NCBI GenBank assembly: GCA_900315765.1
Contig: ONAK01000075.1
Coordinates: 1 to 50,411 of the forward strand
DNA length: 50,411 bases
DNA from: an uncultured Prevotella sp.
GTDB lineage: Bacteria > Bacteroidota > Bacteroidia > Bacteroidales > Bacteroidaceae
Reading direction: 5' to 3'
Shown here: in pieces, positions 43,206-50,411 of the stretch
How the letters are laid out: every line of letters begins with the position of its first letter
Numbering within the stretch: the first letter of the stretch is position 1
Notes under the pieces: model-generated
Database searches by the model: none
Told to the model about the DNA's origin: nothing
The model's input: only the letters and a program-made list of their open reading frames with translations
Translations under genes and position numbers: made by a program

Positions 43206-45179
43206 TAGACCTTTATTCAAGAAATCGATATAAGCTTGAATATCCTCATCATAAGAACGGCTGCCCGCTAGCGGGTGGCCTTCTTCATTTAATATCACGT
43301 AGAACGGTTGGGCATTAGCACCAAACTTCACACGCTGCAGATAGCTCCACTTATCGCCAACAGTACGTAATGTGCGCTGTTTACCATTCTCTACAACCTC
43401 TATAGGTGTGTCAAGTGGCGTCTTATCATCAACATACAGAGAGATAAGAATATACTTATTGTTCAGGATATCAGCCACCTGCGGATCACTCCATACAGCA
43501 GCCTCCATCTTACGGCAATTCACACAACCAAAGCCAGTAAAGTCGATGATGACAGGTTTGTGTTCAGCCTTTGCAGCAGCCATACCCTGCTCATAATCCT
43601 TGTATTTAGCTTCAGTCACCGTCTTTTGCAAGTTGAAATCCTGGGTGTTCATTGGTGGTGCAAAGGCAGAGATTGCCTTCAATGGAGCCCCCCACAGACC
43701 AGGAATCATATAAACCGTAAAGGCTAATGATGCCATAGCGAGGAAGAATCGAGGCACGTTTGTACGACGGTCATCATCATCGTGCGGGAACTTAATCCAG
43801 CCAAGGAGATAGGCTCCCAACAAACCAAAGATAATGATCCACAATGAGAGGAACACTTCACGATCGAGAATATGCCAACCATAAGCCAAGTCGGCCACAC
43901 TCAGGAACTTCAGCGCAAAGGCCAGTTCGATAAAGCCAAGTGTAACCTTGATAACATTCATCCAACCACCCGACTTAGGTGCCGACTTAAGTAACGAGGG
44001 GAACATGGCGAAAAGTGTGAATGGTATAGCCAATGCTATGGCAAAGCCCAGCATACCAACGGTTGGTGCCATGATACTGCCCTGAGTTGAGACAGCCACA
44101 AGCAGGAATCCGATGATAGGACCTGTGCAAGAGAATGACACCAAAGCCAATGTGAATGCCATCAAGAAGATGCTCAGCAAGCCTGTAGTACTCTCTGACT
44201 TCTCATCTATCTTTGTCGACCATGATGATGGTAACGTCATCTCAAATGCTCCAAGGAACGAAGCTGCGAATACCACCAACAGCAGACAGAAGAAGATATT
44301 AAACACGGCGTTAGTAGCCAAGGCATTAAGAGCACTGGCCCCAAAGAGCAAGGTTACCGCCAGCCCAAGCAACACATAGATAACTACAATGCTCAGACCA
44401 TAGGTTGTGGCCTCGCGTATCGCTTTTGAACGATCTTTGTTTCTCTTCAGGAAGAAGGAAACCGTCATGGGGATGATGGGCCATACACATGGAGTGAACA
44501 GAGCGATGAATCCACCAAGCAAGCCCTCGATGAATATCAGCCACCACGCCATATTTTCTGTTGGAGCAGTATCGCCATTAAATGCCTGGAGCTCAGAAAT
44601 AACCGGCGCCCACAGCAAGCTATCGGCAGAGCTTGTTTCGTTAGCCTGGCTAGCAGAGCTAGCCGGGCTAGTTAGGCTAGTATCAGCAGCAGATATCTGC
44701 TGCTGCTCTGGCTGACTTTCAGCCAGAGAACTAGTGCCAGCTACTTTCAGCTGAGCCTCGGATGGCGGCAGGCAAGACTGATCATTGCAAGCGCCATATT
44801 CTACATAGCAGTCGATATCATACTTGGGTTTGGTAAACTTAATCTTCTGCACAAAGGTTACCGCCTGTTCAAAGTAGCGTACCTCCATCTCGAAGAGTTT
44901 ATCAAACTGCTTGATCTCCTTACCACGGGCTTGCAACTTTCCGATAGTCTCAGCACCATCCATCTTTACCTTATTGAACGATGCTGATATAGGACCATCA
45001 TTACCCAAGCCTGTAGAATATACATGCCAACCTGCATCGATAGTGGCCTTGAATATCAGTTCAGCTTCACCATTCTTCAGATCCTTCAACTGAGTTGTGA
45101 AGTGGACTGGGTCCATCATCTGTGCATTGGCAGCCATGACAGCTACCAAAAGCATCCATATAGTTAAGAGTTTCTTCAT
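43203..45179 (-). CDS. DsbD-like thiol:disulfide interchange protein
   Basis: This 658-residue protein has a signal peptide (MKKLLTIWMLLVAVMAANAQ) and an N-terminal periplasmic domain with a Cys pair (YGACNDQSCLPP). A Ser/Ala-rich linker follows (about residues 155-195), then eight or so helices of the CcdA type (ALFTPCVWPIIPMTVSFFLK, FSCTGPIIGFLL). The C-terminal thioredoxin domain has CVNC (DFTGFGCVNCRKMEAAVW). It passes electrons from cytoplasmic thioredoxin to periplasmic partners. The linker-coding DNA (44643-44729) is packed with perfect palindromes. It follows the glutamine synthetase gene after 15 bases on the same strand. Confidence 0.9.
   Translation of the reverse strand: MKKLLTIWMLLVAVMAANAQMMDPVHFTTQLKDLKNGEAELIFKATIDAGWHVYSTGLGNDGPISASFNKVKMDGAETIGKLQARGKEIKQFDKLFEMEVRYFEQAVTFVQKIKFTKPKYDIDCYVEYGACNDQSCLPPSEAQLKVAGTSSLAESQPEQQQISAADTSLTSPASSASQANETSSADSLLWAPVISELQAFNGDTAPTENMAWWLIFIEGLLGGFIALFTPCVWPIIPMTVSFFLKRNKDRSKAIREATTYGLSIVVIYVLLGLAVTLLFGASALNALATNAVFNIFFCLLLVVFAASFLGAFEMTLPSSWSTKIDEKSESTTGLLSIFLMAFTLALVSFSCTGPIIGFLLVAVSTQGSIMAPTVGMLGFAIALAIPFTLFAMFPSLLKSAPKSGGWMNVIKVTLGFIELAFALKFLSVADLAYGWHILDREVFLSLWIIIFGLLGAYLLGWIKFPHDDDDRRTNVPRFFLAMASLAFTVYMIPGLWGAPLKAISAFAPPMNTQDFNLQKTVTEAKYKDYEQGMAAAKAEHKPVIIDFTGFGCVNCRKMEAAVWSDPQVADILNNKYILISLYVDDKTPLDTPIEVVENGKQRTLRTVGDKWSYLQRVKFGANAQPFYVILNEEGHPLAGSRSYDEDIQAYIDFLNKGL
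44643..44729. repeat. Cluster of perfect palindromes in the DsbD-like linker coding region
   Basis: Four kinds of inverted repeat stand side by side. TAGCC/GGCTA around one base occurs at 44643-44653 and again at 44661-44671. GGCTAGC-aga-GCTAGCC is at 44649-44665. A 22-bp perfect palindrome with centre 44695/44696 is at 44685-44706. CTCTGGCTGA-ctt-TCAGCCAGAG is at 44707-44729. The encoded linker is low-complexity Ser/Ala/Gln. Confidence 0.85.
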
Positions 45180-45194
45180 TTTTGTGCGACCTAT

Positions 45195-46256
45195 TTATCT
45201 GATGAACAACAACTCACGATACTTTGGCAGTGACCACAAACCATCTTCAACAATCATCTCCAAATGATCTATCTCATAACGGATAGCATCCATCTTGGGA
45301 CATACGGTATCATGATAGCTCATAGCACGCTCGTGGATATTGTAGATGCGATTAGCAACACGACGAGCCTCTGTCAGTTCCTCAACCAACTGCTCAATAC
45401 GCTGTGTGCGCTCTGCTATTTCGCGGATCAGTTTCATGTTACGAGCAGAGAGCTTTGCAGCCTCTTCCTTCGAGAACACCTCCTTCATACCCTGCACATT
45501 CTTAATGAGCTGACTCTGATAGTGAGTGCTTACAGGAATGATATGGTTCATCGACATGTCGCCCATCACACGAGCCTCAATCTGAACCGTCTTTACGTAC
45601 GTCTCCCACTTAACCTCATTGCGAGCCTCGAGTTCCTTACGGTTCATGACCTTGGTTGCCTCGAACATTTTTACGCTCGCTGCATCGAGATAGTGCTCAA
45701 AGATCTTTGGACAAGACTTCTCAACATCTAGTCCGCGCTTGGCAGCCTCAACAACCCACTCGTCGCTATAGCCATTGCCATCGAAACGGATAGGCTTACA
45801 GGTCTTAATATCCTCACGCAGTACATCAACAATGGCCGACAACTTGCTATCGCCCTTCTTGATGCGCTTGTCAACACGCTGCTTGAAGCTCTGCAAAGCC
45901 TCAGCCACAGCAGAGTTGAGTGCAATCAGTGCCGAAGCGCAGTTGGCAGAAGAACCAGGAGCACGGAACTCAAAGCGGTTACCAGTAAATGCAAATGGAG
46001 AAGTACGGTTACGATCGGTATTATCGATAATCAGATCAGGAATCTGGGGGATATCAATCTCCATACCCTGCTTGCCCTTGATAGTGAACAAATCTTCCTT
46101 ATCAGAGAGTTCGATATGGTCGAGCAACTCAGTGAGCTGCTTGCCAAGGAACGAACTGATGATGGCAGGAGGTGCCTCGTTACCACCCAGACGGTGAGCA
46201 TTTGTAGCACTCATGATGGAAGCCTTAAGCAGTCCGTTGTGCTTATATACACCCAT
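45195..46256 (-). pseudogene. glnN: Glutamine synthetase type III, C-terminal fragment
   Basis: This continues the gene broken at about 46300. The native frame actually reads LRFVTFIVETLMGVYKHNGL before the ATG at 46254-46256. It carries ASIMSATNAHRLGGNEAPPA, DTDRNRTSPFAFTGNRFEFR, APGSSANCASALIALN, RIKKGDSKLSAIVDVLREDI and the long C-terminal helical region with VEELTEARRVANRIYNIHER typical of GSIII. It ends normally at LPKYRELLFIR. The fragment alone lacks the ATP- and glutamate-binding N-terminal parts. Confidence 0.88.
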
Positions 46257-46263
46257 CAGTGTC

Positions 46264-47370
46264 TCAACGATAAAGGTAACGAATCGCAGATTCTGGTGCG
46301 TGGAGCAATATGCCGTTGTCAGCAGTCATACTCCAGTTATTGTGCTTACCACTACCATTGATTCCATCGAAAGGTTTTTCGTGGAGCAATACACGGAAAC
46401 CATGATTACGAGCCACACGCTTCATGAGCGACATGAGCAGCATGTTATGGTCGACAGCCAAGTTACACTCCTCGAAGATAGGAGCCAGCTCAAACTGGTT
46501 TGGTGCCACCTCATTATGACGCGTCTTGACAGGTATGGCCAGTTCAAGAGACTGAATCTCAAGGTCCTTCATAAAGGCCTGAACACGATCAGGGATGGTT
46601 CCAAAATAGTGATCGTCCATCTGCTGGTTCTTGGCACTCTCGTGGCCCATCAGTGTGCGACCAGTCAGCATCAGGTCGGGACGGGCAGAATACAAGCCCT
46701 CGTCAACAAGGAAATACTCCTGTTCCCAACCAAGATTTACCTGAACCTTCTTCACATCGTCATAGAAGAACTTGCACACCTCTGTTGCAGCCTTATCAAC
46801 AGCATGAAGCGAACGCAGCAGAGGAGCCTTGTAGTCGAGCGCCTCACCAGTATATGCGATGAAAATGGTAGGGATACAAAGTGTATCATCGATGATGAAT
46901 ACAGGTGATGTAGGATCCCATGCAGAGTAGCCACGGGCCTCGAAAGTATTACGGATACCGCCATTAGGGAATGAAGAAGCATCAGGCTCCTGCTGTACCA
47001 ACAGCTTACCGCTAAAATTCTCTACCATACCACCTTTGCCATCGTGCTCAACAAAGGCATCATGCTTCTCGGCAGTACCTTCAGTAAGTGGCTGGAACCA
47101 GTGGGTATAGTGAGTGACACCCATCTCCTGAGCCCATTTCTTCATACCTTCAGCAACAGCATCAGCTATTGAACGGTCAAGACGGGCGCCATTGTCAATA
47201 ACGTCGATAAGTTTGTTATACACTGAAATGGGCAGATACTTATGCATCTTCTCGCGAGTGAATACGTATTTGCCGAAATACTCAGAGGGACGCTCTGATG
47301 GAGCTTTCACCTCAACAGCCTTTTTCTTAAAGGCCTCCTCTACAACTTGGAATCTTAGCTGATTTGACAT
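46264..47370 (-). pseudogene. glnN: Glutamine synthetase type III, N-terminal fragment (frame broken by a ~17-base deletion)
   Basis: The fragment starts MSNQLRFQVVEEAF and has THYTHWFQPLTEGTAEKHDA, GWEQEYFLVDEGLY, KTRHNEVAPNQFELAPIFEE and NGSGKHNNWSMTADNGILLH. These are the core metal, glutamate and ATP sites of GSIII (GlnN), the usual glutamine synthetase of Bacteroidota. After LLHAP the family continues GKTPEENLRF. Here GCACCAG runs straight into AATCTGCGATTC, so about 17 bases are missing and the frame ends at 46264. Restoring 17 bases would give about 730 residues, the family length. GAATC and GATTC form an inverted repeat around three bases at the junction. Confidence 0.9.
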
Positions 47371-47381
47371 TGTCTTATTAT

Positions 47382-47440
47382 CTTTTTACCTATTTACCTT
47401 TTTACTTTTTTACCTTTTTACTTTTTTACCTTTTTACCCT
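47382..47440. repeat. Short-period TTTTTACC repeat between aguB and glnN
   Basis: About eight imperfect 6-8-base units of the type CTTTTTAC fill the whole spacer between the two genes. Read on the transcribed strand they are GGTAAAAA/AGTAAAAA. No other signal is visible here. Confidence 0.9.
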
Positions 47441-48325
47441 TTAATCAATAAAGCGCTTGGTGATATCGCCATAAGCATCAATGCGGCGATCACGAAGGAA
47501 CGGCCACCAACGGCGCACCTGTTCAGAACGGTCCATATCTATCTCAACAACGATGCTCTCCTCGTCATCAGTTGAAGCCTCATAAACGATCTCACCCTGA
47601 GGGCCAGCCACAAAAGACGTTCCCCAGAACTGGATGCCTGGCGTCTGACCAGACGGATCAGGCTCAAAACCTACTCTATTGACAGCTATCACTGGCAGTC
47701 CGTTAGCAACGGCATGACCACGCATCACCGTCTGCCAAGCCATACGCTGTCGCTGTTGCTCCTCTGGAGTATCGTTGTCGGCATAGCCAATAGCTGTAGG
47801 ATAGATAAGCATCTCTGCACCCTGCATAGCCATCAATCTAGCAGCCTCTGGATACCACTGGTCCCAACAAACAAGCACGCCCAGTTTTCCTACTGAAGTC
47901 TGAATAGGATGGAATCCCAAATCACCAGGCGTAAAGTAGAACTTCTCGTAATATGCGGGATCATCAGGGATATGCATCTTGCGATACTTACCCACAATCT
48001 CACCATCGCTTTCTATGACCACTGCAGTGTTGTGATACAGTCCTGGCGCACGTTTCTCGAAAAGTGAGGCAACAATAACCACGCCCAACTTCTTGGCCAA
48101 CTCGCAATAGAAAGTAGTTGACGGCCCTGGTATTGGCTCGGCCAGATCGAACAAATCAACATCCTCTGTCTGACAGAAGTAAAGGGTATTGTGCAACTCC
48201 TGAAGCACAATAAGTTTTGCACCACGTTTAGCCAGATCGGTGATACCCTCACCCAATCTCAGCATATTATCCTTTGTGTCAGCGGTATTATGCTGCTGCA
48301 GAAATCCTACTCTCAGTTCTCTCAT
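47441..48325 (-). CDS. aguB: N-carbamoylputrescine amidase
   Basis: The start is the ATG at 48323-48325 (MRELRVGFLQQHNTADTKDN); the GTG at 48334 lies in a repeat. The 294-residue carbon-nitrogen hydrolase has the Glu-Lys-Cys triad: E in LIVLQELHNTLYF, K in GKYRKMHIPDDPAY, C in LGVLVCWDQWYPEAARL. It converts N-carbamoylputrescine to putrescine, CO2 and ammonia in the cytoplasm. It lies directly after agmatine deiminase, the preceding pathway step, and before glutamine synthetase. No break is visible. Confidence 0.93.
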   Translation of the reverse strand: MRELRVGFLQQHNTADTKDNMLRLGEGITDLAKRGAKLIVLQELHNTLYFCQTEDVDLFDLAEPIPGPSTTFYCELAKKLGVVIVASLFEKRAPGLYHNTAVVIESDGEIVGKYRKMHIPDDPAYYEKFYFTPGDLGFHPIQTSVGKLGVLVCWDQWYPEAARLMAMQGAEMLIYPTAIGYADNDTPEEQQRQRMAWQTVMRGHAVANGLPVIAVNRVGFEPDPSGQTPGIQFWGTSFVAGPQGEIVYEASTDDEESIVVEIDMDRSEQVRRWWPFLRDRRIDAYGDITKRFID

Positions 48326-48380
48326 ATTTTTCACCTTTTCACTATTTCACTTTTTCACCCTTTCACCTTTTCACCTTTTC
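48326..48380. repeat. Short-period TTTTCACC repeat between aguA and aguB, entering aguA
   Basis: About seven imperfect TTTTCAC(C) units fill the spacer and supply the last codons and stop of aguA (KVKR, stop at 48363-48365). It has the same design as the repeat at 47382-47440 with C for A at one position. Confidence 0.88.
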
Positions 48381-49349
48381 CGGGTATTGCATTGTGCAGC
48401 AATGAAGAGATCCATGCTGCTTAATTACACTTCTACAATCTATACCAACCATCTCTCTGTCAGGGAACACTTCGCCTATCAGTCTTATAGCCTCAGTATC
48501 AAGATCAGGTTGGTTATAAGTAGGCACCAAAACGGCACCGTTCATAATCAGGAAGTTTGCATAGGTAGCTGGCAGTCGTTCGTTGTCCTCATCATAAATC
48601 GGACGAGGTGTAGGCAACTTAATCAGTTTATAGGGTTCGCCCTCCAACGTGCGGAAAGTCCTCAACTGCTCTTCCATCTTTTTCAGTTCATCATACTGTT
48701 CATCAGTCTCGTCATCACACCCTATATATAATAAGGTGTCATTTGGAGCGACACGTACCAATGTATCAATATGACCATCTGTATCATCACCAACAAGATT
48801 GCCATAGTCTATCCAGAGCACTCGCTCTGCATAGAGATCACGTTTCAGTCGTGCCTCTATCTCATCCTTTGTCATGGGCTGATTCCGGTGAGGCGCCAGC
48901 AGACAAGATGAGGTTGTAAAGACAGTACCCTTGCCGTCACTCTCGATAGAGCCACCCTCGAGCACGAAATCGAGACAATCCACATACTCGCCTTTCACTT
49001 TACCTTCATCATATATGCGGCGGTTGATAGCGTTATCGAGATCAGCCTCGAACTTCTCGCCCCAACCGTTAAAACAGTAGTCCAACAATTTAGCACCACC
49101 CTTATCATCAACCAGCGTGATGAACCCATGGTCGCGAGCCCAGGTGTCATTGTTGGGCTCCCCAACAATGAGCAATTCTTCGCGGCTTGCGATGGCGGCT
49201 GCCATCTCTTCGTATGTTTTGGTGATTTCCTCGAGCATCGGAGCCCAATCCGTCTTGGCATGAGGCCAAGTCAGCTGTACCATAGATTGTGGCTCCCATT
49301 CAGCAGGCAGTCGCCACTTTTTAGTTTCGTTTTTTGTTTCTATGCTCAT
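48363..49349 (-). CDS. aguA: Agmatine deiminase with an internal in-frame loss
   Basis: This peptidyl-arginine-deiminase-type enzyme turns agmatine into N-carbamoylputrescine and ammonia. It has RLPAEWEPQSMVQLTWPH, NDTWARDHGFITLV (acidic site), LEGGSIESDGKGTVFTTSSC, GDDTDGHIDTLVRV (catalytic His) and KQHGSLHCCTMQ with the nucleophile Cys. The 328 residues are short for the family. Between REELLIV and NDTWARDHG about 25 residues are missing, without a frame change. At that point (49152-49174) the DNA is a perfect 10-bp inverted repeat with a 3-base spacer. Activity after such a loss is doubtful. Its 3' end is made of a short-period repeat. Confidence 0.87.
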   Translation of the reverse strand: MSIETKNETKKWRLPAEWEPQSMVQLTWPHAKTDWAPMLEEITKTYEEMAAAIASREELLIVGEPNNDTWARDHGFITLVDDKGGAKLLDYCFNGWGEKFEADLDNAINRRIYDEGKVKGEYVDCLDFVLEGGSIESDGKGTVFTTSSCLLAPHRNQPMTKDEIEARLKRDLYAERVLWIDYGNLVGDDTDGHIDTLVRVAPNDTLLYIGCDDETDEQYDELKKMEEQLRTFRTLEGEPYKLIKLPTPRPIYDEDNERLPATYANFLIMNGAVLVPTYNQPDLDTEAIRLIGEVFPDREMVGIDCRSVIKQHGSLHCCTMQYPEKVKR

Positions 49350-49359
49350 AATTTTGGCG

Positions 49360-49367
49360 CAAAGTTA
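49360..49367 (-). promoter_or_regulatory. -7 element for the aguA-aguB-glnN run
   Basis: This reads TAACTTTG on minus, 10 bases before the ATG of aguA, giving a very short leader. Confidence 0.55.
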
Positions 49368-49389
49368 CAAAAAATTGAGTAATTACTGA

Positions 49390-49418
49390 TTGTGTGATAA
49401 GATTTTTTTGTATTTTTG
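49390..49418 (+). promoter_or_regulatory. Promoter of the fetA-fetB operon
   Basis: TTG (49390-49392), an 18-base spacer and TATTTTTG (49411-49418) lie 15 bases before the ATG at 49434. Confidence 0.6.
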
Positions 49419-49433
49419 CACAAACAAATTGCC

Positions 49434-50036
49434 ATGTTAGAGGTTAAAGACGCTACAATATCCGTTTTAGGGAAGACTCTGGTACAGGATCTATCCTTGA
49501 TTGCACCCGACGGAGAGATAACTTGCATCACCGGTCCAGAAGGTTCGGGCAAGACTGTTTTTCTCCGTACACTAATGGGATTTTTACCAATTACGAACGG
49601 ATTTGTGAGTGTTGACGGCGAGTTGCTGACAGTAAACTCTGCCCCAGCCTTCAGGCGATTTATGTGCTATCTGCCACAAAACATTGACAAGCTGCGCTAT
49701 CAGCTATATCCTGTAGAAGAAAAGCAGGTTGAGCCAGACGAATACAAAGTCTGGAACATACAACTGCCATCAGCTGAAGAGATGCCAGAGACAAAGCCTT
49801 TGTCACCAGAAGAGGTATTCCTTCTGATTAACAAAATCATTGAAGAGTCAGCAGACAAGCCTATTCTGATAGCTGACGAGCCTGCACTGCATCTGTCGCC
49901 AGAGTTAGCTTTACAATTGCTGCAGCTGCTACGGCAACAAGCAGCAAAAGGCAAATGTGTATTGATCGCTAGCAGAAATCCTCAGTTAATGGCACACGCC
50001 AATCAGGTAATTGATTTAAACAAGTTCAAGTTATGA
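49434..50036 (+). CDS. fetA: ABC transporter ATP-binding protein, FetA (YbbL)-like
   Basis: The ATG at 49434 (MLEVKDATISVLGKTLVQDL) is preferred over an upstream GTG-type start inside the promoter. The 200-residue ATPase has Walker A GPEGSGKT (near residues 33-40), Q-loop CYLPQ and Walker B PILIADEP with the catalytic Glu. The signature that should read LSGGQ appears as LSPEE, and the H-loop His is not obvious (IASRNPQLM). The partner gene overlaps it by ATGA and encodes a UPF0014 (FetB) permease. That pair is known for iron export and metal tolerance in other bacteria. The substrate here is inferred from the partner. Confidence 0.75.
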   Translation: MLEVKDATISVLGKTLVQDLSLIAPDGEITCITGPEGSGKTVFLRTLMGFLPITNGFVSVDGELLTVNSAPAFRRFMCYLPQNIDKLRYQLYPVEEKQVEPDEYKVWNIQLPSAEEMPETKPLSPEEVFLLINKIIEESADKPILIADEPALHLSPELALQLLQLLRQQAAKGKCVLIASRNPQLMAHANQVIDLNKFKL

Positions 50037-50411
50037 CAACATCATTGATTCTTCATACCATCTTAGCACTATTATTGCTGATTCTGCCTTTTGGAGCATT
50101 ATATCTATTGGACCGTCCAACTATCCGACCATTTGCAATAGCATTGGTGCGAGGCATCGTACAACTGTTAGTATTCTCGCTGATAGTATGGGGAGTATTT
50201 AAGACTGACAATACCTGGATAAACATCATCTGGTTTGTTGCGATGACCATTTGGGGAGGATTACTGGTTGTAAGCAAATGTCATCTTTCAATAAAGGATT
50301 ATCTACTCCCTACCAGTGCCGGATTGTTTGGAGGAACAATCGTTGTCGGACTATGGTTATTGGTTGCAGTACTGCCTATTGAATCTGTTACAGCGAGATG
50401 GTTTATCCCTG
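50033..50411 (+). CDS. fetB: UPF0014 / FetB-like ABC permease, 3' end outside window
   Basis: The frame opens at ATG 50033 and is still open at the window end (126 residues seen). It has four hydrophobic helices. The family block IRPFAIALVRGIVQLLVFSL corresponds to the R-x-x-x-Q-L region of FetB; TSAGLFGGTIVVGLWLLVAV and TARWFIP follow. It should form the membrane part of the exporter with the ATPase encoded just before (ATGA overlap). Confidence 0.75.
   Translation, partial: MTTSLILHTILALLLLILPFGALYLLDRPTIRPFAIALVRGIVQLLVFSLIVWGVFKTDNTWINIIWFVAMTIWGGLLVVSKCHLSIKDYLLPTSAGLFGGTIVVGLWLLVAVLPIESVTARWFIP

Noticed and set aside
9306-47370. Introns, intervening elements or translational bypass as the cause of the frame breaks
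   Set aside because: In each case conserved residues are missing rather than extra sequence being present, so removal of a segment from the RNA could not restore the protein.
9306-47370. Simple homopolymer sequencing errors
   Set aside because: The losses are 17 to about 200 bases and do not sit in long single-base runs.
1-50411. tRNA, rRNA or riboswitch genes
   Set aside because: I saw no cloverleaf-like, rRNA-like or known riboswitch sequences while reading; a covariance-model scan was not possible.

Overview
The window looks like chromosome of a Bacteroidota bacterium, most likely Prevotella-like (Prevotellaceae). Evidence: nearly every transcription unit begins with the Bacteroidota -7 element TAnnTTTG, often with TTTG or TTG 19-20 bases upstream. 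The gene families also fit: type III glutamine synthetase, BACON and LruC lipoproteins, a BT4734/VirE-type ATPase, DUF4422 and DUF6078 proteins, and the Bacteroidetes form of GDP-fucose synthase.

Layout. (1) 1-1956: 3' end of GDP-L-fucose synthase and a convergent xylulokinase. (2) 2143-12251: a surface-polysaccharide operon: receiver protein, phosphoglycosyl transferase with a degenerate receiver domain, short TolC-like protein, Wzz-like co-polymerase, Wzy-like polymerase, several glycosyltransferases and a DUF4422 protein. (3) 12241-24756: more glycan genes in short divergent or convergent units: two SGNH hydrolases, three AT3 acyltransferases, an ABC exporter (Wzm/Wzt), a GT23-like fucosyltransferase, a phosphoethanolamine-transferase-like protein, two GT2 enzymes and a polysaccharide deacetylase. 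Most of regions 2-3 is visibly AT-richer than the flanks. (4) 24803-30215: divergent LruC and BACON lipoproteins and a broken UDP-glucuronate epimerase. (5) 30344-33353: a VirE-type ATPase and a DUF6078 protein facing away from each other across 421 bp packed with repeats. (6) 33421-50411: housekeeping and envelope genes: UbiA-type prenyltransferase, nth, an ECF sigma operon with an L,D-transpeptidase, rnz, mazG, valS, a DsbD-like protein, an agmatine deiminase / N-carbamoylputrescine amidase / glutamine synthetase run, and a FetAB-like ABC transporter cut by the window end.

How the genes fit together: regions 1-3 would make a fucose-containing, O-acetylated and otherwise decorated exopolysaccharide or O-antigen. 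Steps represented are initiation on a lipid carrier, sugar addition, polymerisation, length control, ABC export and modification. aguA, aguB and glnN form an agmatine-to-putrescine route whose released ammonia can be captured by glutamine synthetase.

The strangest property of the window is damage. About ten genes have lost internal segments (17 bases to roughly 200 bases), most of them out of frame. They include genes normally essential or core (valS, glnN, nth, the UbiA homologue). Missing conserved residues show that these are deletions, not introns or bypass elements. Either the assembly or amplification collapsed sequence, or the genome really carries unusual deletion scars. Several junctions sit in or beside small hairpins. 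The second outstanding feature is the repeat array at 32541-32798 beside the VirE gene.
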